Part shown: piece by piece, positions 53,701-64,000 of the stretch
Layout of the letters: each line of letters begins with the position of its first letter
Numbering within the stretch: position 1 is the stretch's first letter
DNA from: Nocardioides baekrokdamisoli
GTDB lineage: Bacteria > Actinomycetota > Actinomycetes > Propionibacteriales > Nocardioidaceae
Assembly: GCF_003945325.1 (NCBI RefSeq)
Contig: NZ_AP019307.1
Coordinates: 186,001-250,000, forward strand
Direction of reading: 5' to 3'
Length of the DNA stretch: 64,000 bases
Notes under the pieces: generated by a model
What the model saw: only the letters and a program-made list of their open reading frames with translations
Databases searched by the model: none
Told to the model about the DNA's origin: nothing
Made by a program: the position numbers and the translations under genes

Positions 53701-54993
53701 ATGCCCCTTGCTGAGTCCGAGGTCGTCGAGCTCGCCCACGATCTGATCCGTATGGACACCAGCAACTACGGCGACGGGTCCGGACCCGGCGAGCGGACCG
53801 CAGCCGAGTACGTCGCCGCGAAACTCGACGACGTGGGTATCGAAGCGCGGATCATCGAGACCGGTCCCGGCCGGGCGAACGTGATCGCCCATTGGGGACC
53901 GCGTACGGATGGGTCGCTGCTCGTTCACGGGCACCTTGACGTCGTCCCGGCGGTCGCAGGGGACTGGCAGACGGACCCGTTCGCGGGCGAGATCGCGGAC
54001 GGCTACCTGTGGGGCCGTGGCGCGGTCGACATGAAGGACTTCGACGCGATCGCTCTGGCCGTCGTCCGTCAGCGCGCACGCGAAGGCCGGATGCCTGCGC
54101 GCGGAGTGACCCTGGCGTTCACAGCAGACGAGGAAGCCGGCGGTCACCACGGGGCCGAGTTGCTCGTACGCGATCACGCGGACCTGTTTGCGCACTGCTC
54201 GGAGGCGGTCGGCGAAGTGGGCGGCTTCTCGACCACCGTACGCGGGCGTCGGATGTATCTGATCGAGGCAGCCGAGAAGGGCATGGCCTGGCTGCGACTG
54301 ACCGCGCGCGGCACCGCCGGGCACGGCTCGATGGTGCATCCTGACAACGCGGTCAGTCGACTCGCGACGGCGGTGGCGCGTGTCGGCGCCCACGACTGGG
54401 GCGTTCAGTTGACGCCCGCGATGCGCACACTTCTGGCAAGCGTGGGGGAGTTGGCGGGGGTGGAGGCCACACCGCAGAGCGCTCCGGCACTGATCGAGGA
54501 ATTCGGCCCAGCGTCGCGGATGCTCGGCGCTGCGATCCGTCAGATCTCGAACCCGACGGCGCTGCAGGCCGGCTACAAGGTCAACGTGGTGCCGTCCGAG
54601 GCGTCTGCGCTCCTCGATGGGCGATTCCTGCCCGGGACGGAATCCGACTTCTTCGCCACCCTCGCCGAATTGGTCGGCCCGGGTGTGGAGATCGAGGAGA
54701 TCTCTCGTCAGGCCGCCTGGGAGGAGCCGTTCGAGACACCGCTGGTTGATGCGATCACCAAGGCCATCCTGTCCGAGGACGCCGATGCGCTCGTCGCTCC
54801 GTATCTGATGTCGGCAGGGACGGACGCGAAGCACTTCCGCAAGCTGGGGATTGCCACGTACGGCTTCGCGCCGCTGCGACTGCCGGACGACCTGGACTTC
54901 ACCGCGCTCTTCCACGGAGTCGATGAGCGGGTGCCGATCGATGCGCTCGAATTCGGCACCCGGGTGTTCGACCGGTTCCTTGACCTGGCCTGA
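53701..54993 (+). CDS. M20-family metallopeptidase
   Basis: A 430-residue dinuclear zinc hydrolase. Metal ligands are seen in VHGHLDVVP (His, Asp), RGAVDMKDF (Asp), FTADEEAGGHHG (Glu-Glu) and the late LFHGVDERV (His). The dimerisation domain with TARGTAGHGSMVHPDNAV lies in the middle. Members are aminoacylases, dipeptidases or succinyl-diaminopimelate desuccinylases; this form is common in actinobacteria and its substrate is unproven. Confidence 0.9.
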   Translation: MPLAESEVVELAHDLIRMDTSNYGDGSGPGERTAAEYVAAKLDDVGIEARIIETGPGRANVIAHWGPRTDGSLLVHGHLDVVPAVAGDWQTDPFAGEIADGYLWGRGAVDMKDFDAIALAVVRQRAREGRMPARGVTLAFTADEEAGGHHGAELLVRDHADLFAHCSEAVGEVGGFSTTVRGRRMYLIEAAEKGMAWLRLTARGTAGHGSMVHPDNAVSRLATAVARVGAHDWGVQLTPAMRTLLASVGELAGVEATPQSAPALIEEFGPASRMLGAAIRQISNPTALQAGYKVNVVPSEASALLDGRFLPGTESDFFATLAELVGPGVEIEEISRQAAWEEPFETPLVDAITKAILSEDADALVAPYLMSAGTDAKHFRKLGIATYGFAPLRLPDDLDFTALFHGVDERVPIDALEFGTRVFDRFLDLA

Positions 54994-55010
54994 GCCGGCG
55001 TACGCGGCTC

Positions 55011-55229
55011 CTATGCGGTCCGTTGCGCCCGGATGATCTTGCGGCGCAGCAACACCTGACGCCTGCCGTCCCGACCGATCCGGAGGCGATCGAGTGTCCA
55101 CCCGCCGTACTCGGCACGCTCCACGAGGAGTTGGCGCACCGCCGACCTGCTCAGATCACTGGAGAAGGACACCTCATCGAATTCCCATTCCACTCCATCG
55201 CGGGGCGGGCGGCGCTCGATGAGTCCCAT
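55011..55229 (-). CDS. DUF5703-family protein
   Basis: A 72-residue soluble actinobacterial protein of unknown function: EWEFDEVSFSSDLSRSAVRQLLVERAEYGGWTLDRLRI (quoted in part: SAVRQLLVERAEYGGWTL), with a basic C-terminus LLRRKIIRAQ. GGGAG is 6 nt before the ATG. It lies between an M20 peptidase (convergent) and an aldo-keto reductase gene 22 bp upstream on the same strand. Confidence 0.8.
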   Translation of the reverse strand: MGLIERRPPRDGVEWEFDEVSFSSDLSRSAVRQLLVERAEYGGWTLDRLRIGRDGRRQVLLRRKIIRAQRTA

Positions 55230-55251
55230 GTGATCTCCCAGGTGAACCGTT

Positions 55252-56205
55252 CTATTCAGCAGATACGTCGTCCAGGGCCGCCACCAACTCCGGCGGCAGC
55301 GCCTTGTCCGCGACTGACAGGGCAGCCTTGAGTTGTGCTGCGGTACGCGCGCCCAGCAGGGGTGCGGTCATGCCGGGGCGATCCCGTACCCATGCCAACG
55401 CAACCTCCGTCGGCGTCCATCCCAGTCCGTCCGCTGCCCGGCAGACCGCCTCGACGACGCCGCGCCCGTGGTCGTCGAGATAGGCCTCGATCCGAGGTCC
55501 GTACTCGTCGGTCGCGCCGCGCGAGTCGCTCGGAGTCCCGGACCGGTACTTCCCGGTGAGAGCACCGCTGGCGAGTGGAGACCAGGCAAGGACGCCGAGG
55601 CCGGTGGCCGCGGCAGCAGGCAGGATTGACTCCTCGACGCGGCGGTCGAGGAGTGAGTACTGGACCTGCGTACTGGCCAGGGGCGTACGCCCCAATACCG
55701 ACTGGAGCGTCGCGGCCTGAGCCGTCTGCCAGGCGTTGTAGTTCGAGATGCCCGCGTACATGACCCGACCACTGCGGACGGCGTCGTCCATCGCGGCGAG
55801 CGTCTCCTCGATCGGAGCGTTGTCGGACCACACATGCATCTGCCACAGGTCGACGTGATCGAGCTGGAGCCGCTTGAGCGAGGCGTCGAGCGTCTCCAGG
55901 ATCGCCTTGCGGGAGGTGTCGAGCTCACGCTTGGAGCGGTCGCCGTCGCGGAACGTCACGCCTGCCTTGGTGGCGATGACGAGATCCTCCCGCCGCCCGA
56001 CTTCCCGGAGGAGGTGGCCGAGCAACTCCTCAGATGCACCGTTGCCGTAGACAGCGGCGGTGTCGATCAGGTTGCCACCTGCGTCGAGGTAGGAACGCAG
56101 CTGATCGCGGGCCTCGTGCTCATCGGTCTCACGCGCCCACGTCCATGTCCCGAGGCCGAGGTCGGTGACCTTGAGGCCTGTGTTGCCGAGACTGCGTTGC
56201 TGCAT
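55252..56205 (-). CDS. Aldo-keto reductase
   Basis: A 317-residue NADPH-dependent oxidoreductase with the catalytic tetrad Asp48 and Tyr53 (DTAAVYG), Lys80 (IATKAG) and His124 (QMHVW). The later segments SNYNAWQ, VQYSLLDR and the C-terminal LGARTAAQLKAAL bind cofactor. It is divergent from mshC, and both have leaderless-type promoters. The substrate is unknown. Confidence 0.92.
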   Translation of the reverse strand: MQQRSLGNTGLKVTDLGLGTWTWARETDEHEARDQLRSYLDAGGNLIDTAAVYGNGASEELLGHLLREVGRREDLVIATKAGVTFRDGDRSKRELDTSRKAILETLDASLKRLQLDHVDLWQMHVWSDNAPIEETLAAMDDAVRSGRVMYAGISNYNAWQTAQAATLQSVLGRTPLASTQVQYSLLDRRVEESILPAAAATGLGVLAWSPLASGALTGKYRSGTPSDSRGATDEYGPRIEAYLDDHGRGVVEAVCRAADGLGWTPTEVALAWVRDRPGMTAPLLGARTAAQLKAALSVADKALPPELVAALDDVSAE

Positions 56206-56217
56206 GGTCAGAACATA
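56206..56217 (-). promoter_or_regulatory. Leaderless-type promoter of the aldo-keto reductase
   Basis: On the minus strand TATGTT (56217-56212), 6 nt, then ATG at 56205; no SD. Confidence 0.5.
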
Positions 56218-56252
56218 TCCGCGGGGGACCCCGGTTCCGCGGAGCGGCTCGC

Positions 56253-56264
56253 TAGGCTGCGGAC
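56253..56264 (+). promoter_or_regulatory. Leaderless-type promoter of mshC
   Basis: TAGGCT (56253-56258), 6 nt, then ATG at 56265; no SD. Confidence 0.55.
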
Positions 56265-57476
56265 ATGCGACCTTGGACTGGCCCTGCCGTTCCGGCCCTG
56301 CCCGTACGCGCCCCGGAGCTGTCCTTGTATGACACGGCGACCGGTGCCGTGCGCCCGACGACGGGCAGTTCGCTCTACGTGTGCGGGATCACGCCCTATG
56401 ACGCCACCCACCTCGGCCACGCGAACACCTACATCGCCTTCGACCTGCTCGTCCGGGCTTGGATCAACGCCGGCCACGAGGTCACGTACGCCCAGAACGT
56501 GACGGACGTGGACGACCCGCTCCTGGAGCGCGCCCTGAAGGTCGGTGCGGACTGGACCGAACTGGCGCAACGGGAGACCGCCCTCTACCGCCTCGACATG
56601 GAGGCGTTGCGCGTGATCGCACCGACATCCTTCATCGGTGCCGTCGAATCGATCCCGATCGTGCTCGACATGATCGCTCGCCTGGAGGCGAACGGAGCGA
56701 CCTACCGCGTCGACGACGACATCTACTTCTCCACGGCAGCGGATGAGGCGTTCGGCTCCGAGTCGGGTCTGGATCGCGACACGATGCTGAAGCTGTTCGG
56801 CGAGCGTGGCGGCGACCCCGACCGGGCAGGCAAGCGCGACCCGCTCGACCCGTTGCTGTGGCGTGCGCACGTCCCCGGTGAGCCCGGCTGGGACTCGCCG
56901 TACGGTCTCGGCCGACCCGGTTGGCACATCGAGTGCGCGGCGATCGCCGAGAAGTACCTGGGGGAGTCGTTCTCGGTCCAGGGTGGCGGCGCCGATCTGG
57001 TGTTCCCGCACCATGAGATGTCGGCTTCGCACGCCCACGTCCTGGGCGACGGCTTCGCGTCGCACTACGCGCACGCGGGTCTGGTCGGGTACGACGGCGA
57101 GAAGATGTCGAAGTCGCGCGGCAACCTCGTCTTCATCAATTCGCTGCGGCACTCGGAGATCGACCCGTCGGCGATCAGGTTGGCTCTGTTGCGGCACCAC
57201 TACCGCGAGACGTGGGAATGGTTCGACAACGACCTGTGGGATGCGGTGGACACCGTTCAGCAGTGGCGGCACGCGACCTCGCACGACGCAACCGCCCCGA
57301 GCGACGCTGTGGTGACGGCGGTTCTGGCTGCCATGGCCGATGACCTCAATGCACCGGCAGCCGTCGTGGCGATCCAGGAATGGGTCGAGGCGACTCTCCG
57401 GGGCGACACGTCCCAGCCGGGTGGCGGCGAGGCGATCAAGCTGGTTGCGGACGCGGCTCTGGGTCTCGTCCTCTGA
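56265..57476 (+). CDS. mshC: MshC: cysteine ligase of mycothiol biosynthesis
   Basis: It joins cysteine to glucosaminyl-inositol with ATP, the fourth step of mycothiol synthesis. The 403-residue protein is a cysteinyl-tRNA-synthetase paralogue with a HIGH-like site in [19 protein letters not shown], the zinc-site residues, WHIECAAIA and [10 protein letters not shown], and KMSKSRGN. It lacks the C-terminal anticodon-binding domain of CysRS, and the N-terminus [10 protein letters not shown] is MshC-like, so it is not the tRNA synthetase. A 22-bp repeat array begins 6 bp after its stop. Confidence 0.95.
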   Translation: MRPWTGPAVPALPVRAPELSLYDTATGAVRPTTGSSLYVCGITPYDATHLGHANTYIAFDLLVRAWINAGHEVTYAQNVTDVDDPLLERALKVGADWTELAQRETALYRLDMEALRVIAPTSFIGAVESIPIVLDMIARLEANGATYRVDDDIYFSTAADEAFGSESGLDRDTMLKLFGERGGDPDRAGKRDPLDPLLWRAHVPGEPGWDSPYGLGRPGWHIECAAIAEKYLGESFSVQGGGADLVFPHHEMSASHAHVLGDGFASHYAHAGLVGYDGEKMSKSRGNLVFINSLRHSEIDPSAIRLALLRHHYRETWEWFDNDLWDAVDTVQQWRHATSHDATAPSDAVVTAVLAAMADDLNAPAAVVAIQEWVEATLRGDTSQPGGGEAIKLVADAALGLVL

Positions 57477-57482
57477 CCCCTC

Positions 57483-57592
57483 GCCGAGACCCGGCATCCG
57501 TCACGTCGAGACCCGGCATCCGTCACGTCGAGATGCGGCATCCGTCACGTCGAGATGCGGAGTTCGTCACGTCGACATGCGGCGTTTGTCAG
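57483..57592 (+). repeat. 22-bp repeat array, type B, five units (left of phosphatase-superfamily gene)
   Basis: Five consecutive 22-bp units with no spacers. Each starts GCCGAG or GTCGAG/GTCGAC, followed by ACCCGGCATCCGTCAC in the first two and by ATGCGG-type variants in the others, so identity falls rightward. It lies just past the mshC stop, sense to mshC. An inverted array is at 58441-58507. Confidence 0.92.
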
Positions 57593-57622
57593 GCGGACGG
57601 CTGAATCAGGTCGGCTGCGCCG

Positions 57623-58444
57623 ATGACCAAGATTCTGCTGATCGGTCTGGACGGGCTCAATCTCGATCCGACATTCGACTCCTCGGCACCGGCGGCTCCT
57701 TTCCTCGCTGATCTCCGCGCGCGCTCGACGTACGCATCGATCACGATCGACGGACCCACGATCTCCGGACCGAGCTGGGCGACGCTGCTCACGGGAGCGA
57801 CGTACGCAGAGCACGGCGTCGCCGACAACACGCTCGTCGGACACCGCCTGGAGGCGTACCCCGATCTGTTGACGCAGGCTGCGACTCACGGCGCGACGAC
57901 GTTCGCAGCTGCGGGTTGGGGTGCATTGGTCGACCCGGCCGGCCCCGGCCCGATCATCCGTACACGTCCTGACGACCAGCGCGCCGGTGGCCATCGGATC
58001 ATCTGTCGCGACGGAGAGACCTACGGCTACCGGACGGTCGACGCCGAGATTGCGGCATTCAGCGCGTACGCACTCCGCGAAGCCGGCCCCGACGTCTCGT
58101 TCGTCTACTTCTGCGACGTCGATGACGCCGGTCACGTGTACGGGGCGGAGAGTGCGGAGTACCGGGACGCGATCGGCCGGGTCGACGCGCTGACTGAGCG
58201 TCTCTGTGCGACGGTCGAGCGGAGATCCGCACTGACCGGGGAGGCCTGGTTGGTGACCATCACCACCGACCACGGCCATCGACCCGAGGGTGGGCACGGT
58301 GGGGATTCAGCCGCGGAGCGATCGTCGTTCGTGATCGGTCACGGGATCGGCCGAGGCAATCCGAACTGGCCGTCGTCGATCCGACCTGAGTCGCTGACGC
58401 CGTTGCTCCTGGCCGAAACCGGGCATCCGTCGCGCGAAACCTGA
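57623..58444 (+). CDS. Alkaline-phosphatase-superfamily phosphodiesterase-like protein
   Basis: A 273-residue protein of the nucleotide-pyrophosphatase/phosphodiesterase type: LLIGLDGLNLDP (metal Asp), the nucleophile region SGPSWATLLTG (Thr or Ser), DVDDAGHVYG (Asp, His) and TTDHGHRPEGGHGG (Asp, His). There is no signal peptide. The last dozen or so residues (LLLAETGHPSRET) are encoded by repeat units and may be a later addition. The gene is a single-gene insert between convergent mshC and PAC2, bounded by repeat arrays. Substrate unknown. Confidence 0.85.
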   Translation: MTKILLIGLDGLNLDPTFDSSAPAAPFLADLRARSTYASITIDGPTISGPSWATLLTGATYAEHGVADNTLVGHRLEAYPDLLTQAATHGATTFAAAGWGALVDPAGPGPIIRTRPDDQRAGGHRIICRDGETYGYRTVDAEIAAFSAYALREAGPDVSFVYFCDVDDAGHVYGAESAEYRDAIGRVDALTERLCATVERRSALTGEAWLVTITTDHGHRPEGGHGGDSAAERSSFVIGHGIGRGNPNWPSSIRPESLTPLLLAETGHPSRET

Positions 58445-58507
58445 CATTCATCGGGTCTCGGCCCGCCAAACGTCGGGTCTCGAGGTGGCAGATGTCGGGT
58501 TTCGGCG
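58412..58507. repeat. 22-bp repeat array, type B, mixed orientation (right of phosphatase-superfamily gene)
   Basis: Two units in plus orientation (58412-58454, starting GCCGAAACCGGGCATCCGTC and GCGAAACCTGACATTCATC) encode the end of the upstream gene. Three inverted units follow to 58507, whose minus-strand cores read GCCGAAACCCGACATCTGCC, CTCGAGACCCGACGTTTGGC and GCCGAGACCCGATGAATGTC. The inverted part abuts the PAC2 stop codon and is sense to PAC2. Confidence 0.9.
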
Positions 58508-58508
58508 A

Positions 58509-59357
58509 CTACCGGGAGTCGCCGCGGCGCTTGAGGTAGCGCTCGAACTCGCGGGCGATCGCTTCGCCGGAGGCTTCGGGGAGCTCGGAGGTGTCGACCT
58601 CCTCCTCGAGTCCGCGTACGTACTCCGCCACGTCCTCGTCCTCGGCCGTGAGTTCCTCCACGCCACGCTCCCAGGCTCGCGAGTCCTCCGGCAGATCGCC
58701 GAGAGGGATCGGGCACTCCAGCAGCTCCTCGAGCCGGTTGATCAGCGCGAGCGTTGCCTTCGGGCACGGCGGCTGGGACACATAGTGCGGGACGGCGGCC
58801 CAGTAGGACACTGCGGGAAGGTCGTGCTGCTCGCAGGCGTCCACCATCACACCGATGATCCCTGTCGGGCCCTCGTACGCGGACGGTTCGAAGCCCATCC
58901 GGTCCACGATCTCCGGTTCGGAGGAGTAGCCCTGCACCTGGATCGGCCGGGTGTGCGGTACGCCGGCCAACAGGGCACCGAACGTGACGACCATCGCCGC
59001 GCCCAGCTCGTCCACTGCCGCCAGCAGTTCGGCCACGAACTGACGCCACCGCATCGACGGCTCACTGCCCCGGATCAGGATGACGTCGTGGTCGAGCCCG
59101 GCGGGGGAGGCGATGAGCACCTGGGTCCCCGGCCACGTGATCGTGCGATGGCCGTTCTCGTCGAAACCGACAGTCGGTCTGTTGACCTGGAAGTCGTAGA
59201 AGTCCTCAGGGTCGATCCCGCCGACCGGCTCTGCGCCCCAGACCTCGATGAGGTGATCGACAGCGCCGCTGGCCGCATCCGCGGCGTCGTTCCACCCGTC
59301 GAAGGCCACGATCACCACAGGATCGACCAAGTCCCGCACGTCTGCGATCTCGATCAT
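58509..59357 (-). CDS. PAC2-family protein
   Basis: A 282-residue protein of the PAC2 (proteasome assembly chaperone 2-like) family, common in actinobacteria. Segments include VVIVAFDGWNDAADAAS near the N-terminus, LIRGSEPSMRWRQF, VTFGALLAGVPHTRP and GIIGVMVDACEQHDLP. The acidic C-terminal tail (TAEDEDVAEYVRGLEEEVD) follows. The role is unproven; a link with proteasome assembly is family inference. ATG at 59357 or one four codons upstream could start it. It is divergent from metH. Confidence 0.88.
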   Translation of the reverse strand: MIEIADVRDLVDPVVIVAFDGWNDAADAASGAVDHLIEVWGAEPVGGIDPEDFYDFQVNRPTVGFDENGHRTITWPGTQVLIASPAGLDHDVILIRGSEPSMRWRQFVAELLAAVDELGAAMVVTFGALLAGVPHTRPIQVQGYSSEPEIVDRMGFEPSAYEGPTGIIGVMVDACEQHDLPAVSYWAAVPHYVSQPPCPKATLALINRLEELLECPIPLGDLPEDSRAWERGVEELTAEDEDVAEYVRGLEEEVDTSELPEASGEAIAREFERYLKRRGDSR

Positions 59358-59370
59358 GGCCTCCACCATA

Positions 59371-59376
59371 TAGACT
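59371..59376 (+). promoter_or_regulatory. -10 element of metH
   Basis: TAGACT ends 7 nt before GGCCGAG at 59384, the first strand of the riboswitch. The transcript would therefore start at or near the riboswitch base stem. Confidence 0.5.
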
Positions 59377-59383
59377 GATCCCC

Positions 59384-59490
59384 GGCCGAGAGGCGTTGCA
59401 ACGGGCCTGTCGTGAAGACAATCCCGCCACGCTCGGCCCGCCCCCGACATGGCGTCGGGGAGCCCAAGGACGCCTTCCGACATCGGAAGG
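59384..59490 (+). ncRNA. S-adenosylhomocysteine (SAH) riboswitch upstream of metH
   Basis: The conserved core GAGAGGCGTTGCAACGGG (59388-59405) and CCACGCTCGG (59427-59436) match the SAH aptamer pattern. P1 pairs GGCCGAG (59384-59390) with CTCGGCC (59432-59438). CGGG (59402-59405) pairs with CCCG (59423-59426). The pseudoknot AGGCGT (59391-59396) pairs perfectly with ACGCCT (59470-59475). A side hairpin CCCCGAC/GTCGGGG spans 59442-59460. CCTTCCG (59473-59479) can instead pair with CGGAAGG (59484-59490), which holds the metH SD. The two pairings share bases and exclude each other, so SAH binding would free the SD, an ON switch. Confidence 0.82.
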
Positions 59491-59496
59491 ACACCC

Positions 59497-63303
<3,807 letters not shown>

Positions 63304-63311
63304 GACACCCG

Positions 63312-64000
63312 TCAGAACCGCGTGGCGCCGGAACTGTCGGTGACGGTCGTGGTGCTCAGCGCATTCCCGCTGACGTCCGACAGGCCGGATGCGGGTGTGT
63401 AGCTGGGCTCCGTGGCGACCGCTCCGGAACCGGCACTGCCCGAACTGACGCTGCCCAGCTTGATTTGCAGTTGGCCGGACGTGTCCAACGACACGCTTGA
63501 GGCGTTGCTCCCGTTGCCACTGAACGCGACCGGTCCGGAAGTCACGTACGCAGTCGTGTGGAGGTCAATCTGTCCGATGTTGACGGTGCACCCTGAGGCG
63601 GTCACGGTGAGGATGTTTGTGCCGCCGGAAGCGGTGATGGTGACGGTCACCACGCCGTTGCCAGACAGCGTTTGGGTCCCGCTGTTGGTCCACGTCGAGC
63701 AGAACTTGGTCGCGTCCATCTGGCCGGCGAACTGAATGGTCACCGTGTCGCCCTTGCCAGCGGTGCCATTGTTGCCACCTAGCACGATGCTGTTGACCTT
63801 CGCGCCGCTGACGGTGACGGACTGCTGGACCTGGGTGGCGGTGTTCCAGTTGGCATTGCCGGCCTGGTTGGCGTCGACCTTGCAGATCCCGCTGGTGTTG
63901 AACGTGACGACCCCACCGCTGAGCGAGCAGACCGAACTGGTGGTGGCGTCGATGGTGATCGCGACGGTCAGGCCCGAGGTTGCCGTGGCCGTCGGGGTGT
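63312..64000 (-). CDS. Surface protein with bacterial Ig-like repeats, C-terminal fragment (runs off right edge)
   Basis: The frame is open to the right edge and ends at 63312, giving about 229 residues. The N-terminal part shows the repeat signature of actinobacterial Ig-like domains: GVVTFNTSGICKVDANQAGNANW (in part), TATQVQQSVTVSG. The C-terminal part is Gly/Ser/Thr-rich with two Cys residues. There is no LPxTG-like motif, hydrophobic segment or charged tail at the C-terminus, so it is not an evident sortase substrate. The start and most of the gene lie outside the window. Confidence 0.75.
   Translation of the reverse strand, partial: TPTATATSGLTVAITIDATTSSVCSLSGGVVTFNTSGICKVDANQAGNANWNTATQVQQSVTVSGAKVNSIVLGGNNGTAGKGDTVTIQFAGQMDATKFCSTWTNSGTQTLSGNGVVTVTITASGGTNILTVTASGCTVNIGQIDLHTTAYVTSGPVAFSGNGSNASSVSLDTSGQLQIKLGSVSSGSAGSGAVATEPSYTPASGLSDVSGNALSTTTVTDSSGATRF

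Noticed and set aside
56265..57476. Cysteinyl-tRNA synthetase
   Set aside because: The protein lacks the CysRS C-terminal domains and has the MshC N-terminus and length.
57483..57592. Possible CRISPR array
   Set aside because: The 22-bp units are directly adjacent with no spacers, diverge gradually and have no cas genes nearby.

Overview
This is a high-GC actinobacterial chromosome segment, most likely from the Nocardioidaceae or a close relative in the Propionibacteriales. The reasons are GTG starts, four-base ATGA/GTGA gene overlaps, a mycothiol gene (mshC), an actinobacterial sufR-led SUF operon, DUF3099 and DUF5703 proteins, the GTACGC-rich codon style and many leaderless-type promoters. 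The family assignment is inference; there is no rRNA in the window. Almost everything is chromosomal housekeeping, with no prophage, transposase, integrase or CRISPR array.

Layout. 1-1.7 kb: a class E sortase and the start of a surface protein cut by the left edge, then a small membrane protein. 1.7-7.2 kb: sugar-phosphate operon tkt-tal-pgi-pgl. 7.4-12.8 kb: heme O synthase (ctaB), a decayed DUF559-type gene, an EamA transporter, heme A synthase (ctaA) and an ABC-2 exporter. 12.85-19.4 kb: complete iron-sulfur assembly operon sufR-sufB-sufD-Rieske protein-sufC-sufS-sufU-sufT. 19.4-23.1 kb: G1 glutamic peptidase, DEAD-box helicase and an alpha/beta hydrolase. 23.1-29.9 kb: drug-type ABC exporter, fructosamine-kinase-like protein, ABC-F protein and an ABC exporter half-transporter. 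29.9-32.6 kb: secreted CAP-like protein, M15 peptidase and lipoprotein. 32.6-45.8 kb: SURF1, moaA, DUF3099, dodecin, sixA, an NTF2-like gene behind a KstR-like box, acyltransferase, serB, ABC ATPase, SPFH protein, hydrolase, GDPD, GT2, PEBP, siroheme synthase and an rRNA methyltransferase. 45.9-52.6 kb: intact DUF559 gene, def, two acyl-CoA dehydrogenases, a LysR-like ligand domain and an S53 peptidase. 52.7-64 kb: tRNA-Leu(GAG), MBL hydrolase, M20 peptidase, DUF5703, aldo-keto reductase, mshC, an alkaline-phosphatase-superfamily protein, PAC2, metH and a surface protein cut by the right edge.

Functional links. ctaB, ctaA and SURF1 all serve heme-copper oxidase assembly. The suf operon supplies Fe-S clusters, for example to MoaA. 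cysG makes siroheme. metH is preceded by what reads as an S-adenosylhomocysteine riboswitch whose pseudoknot strand overlaps the strand that would mask the metH ribosome binding site.

The most unusual structure is a family of 22-bp tandem repeat arrays. Six arrays flank three single-gene inserts (8.4-9.4 kb, 45.8-46.9 kb and 57.5-58.5 kb). Each insert lies between a convergent gene pair, and each array lies just downstream of a neighbour's stop codon in sense orientation. Two of the three inserts carry paralogous DUF559-type genes, one of them broken. A separate 105-bp element with 14-bp inverted ends lies at 50.2 kb. No stretch longer than 300 bases is without a gene.
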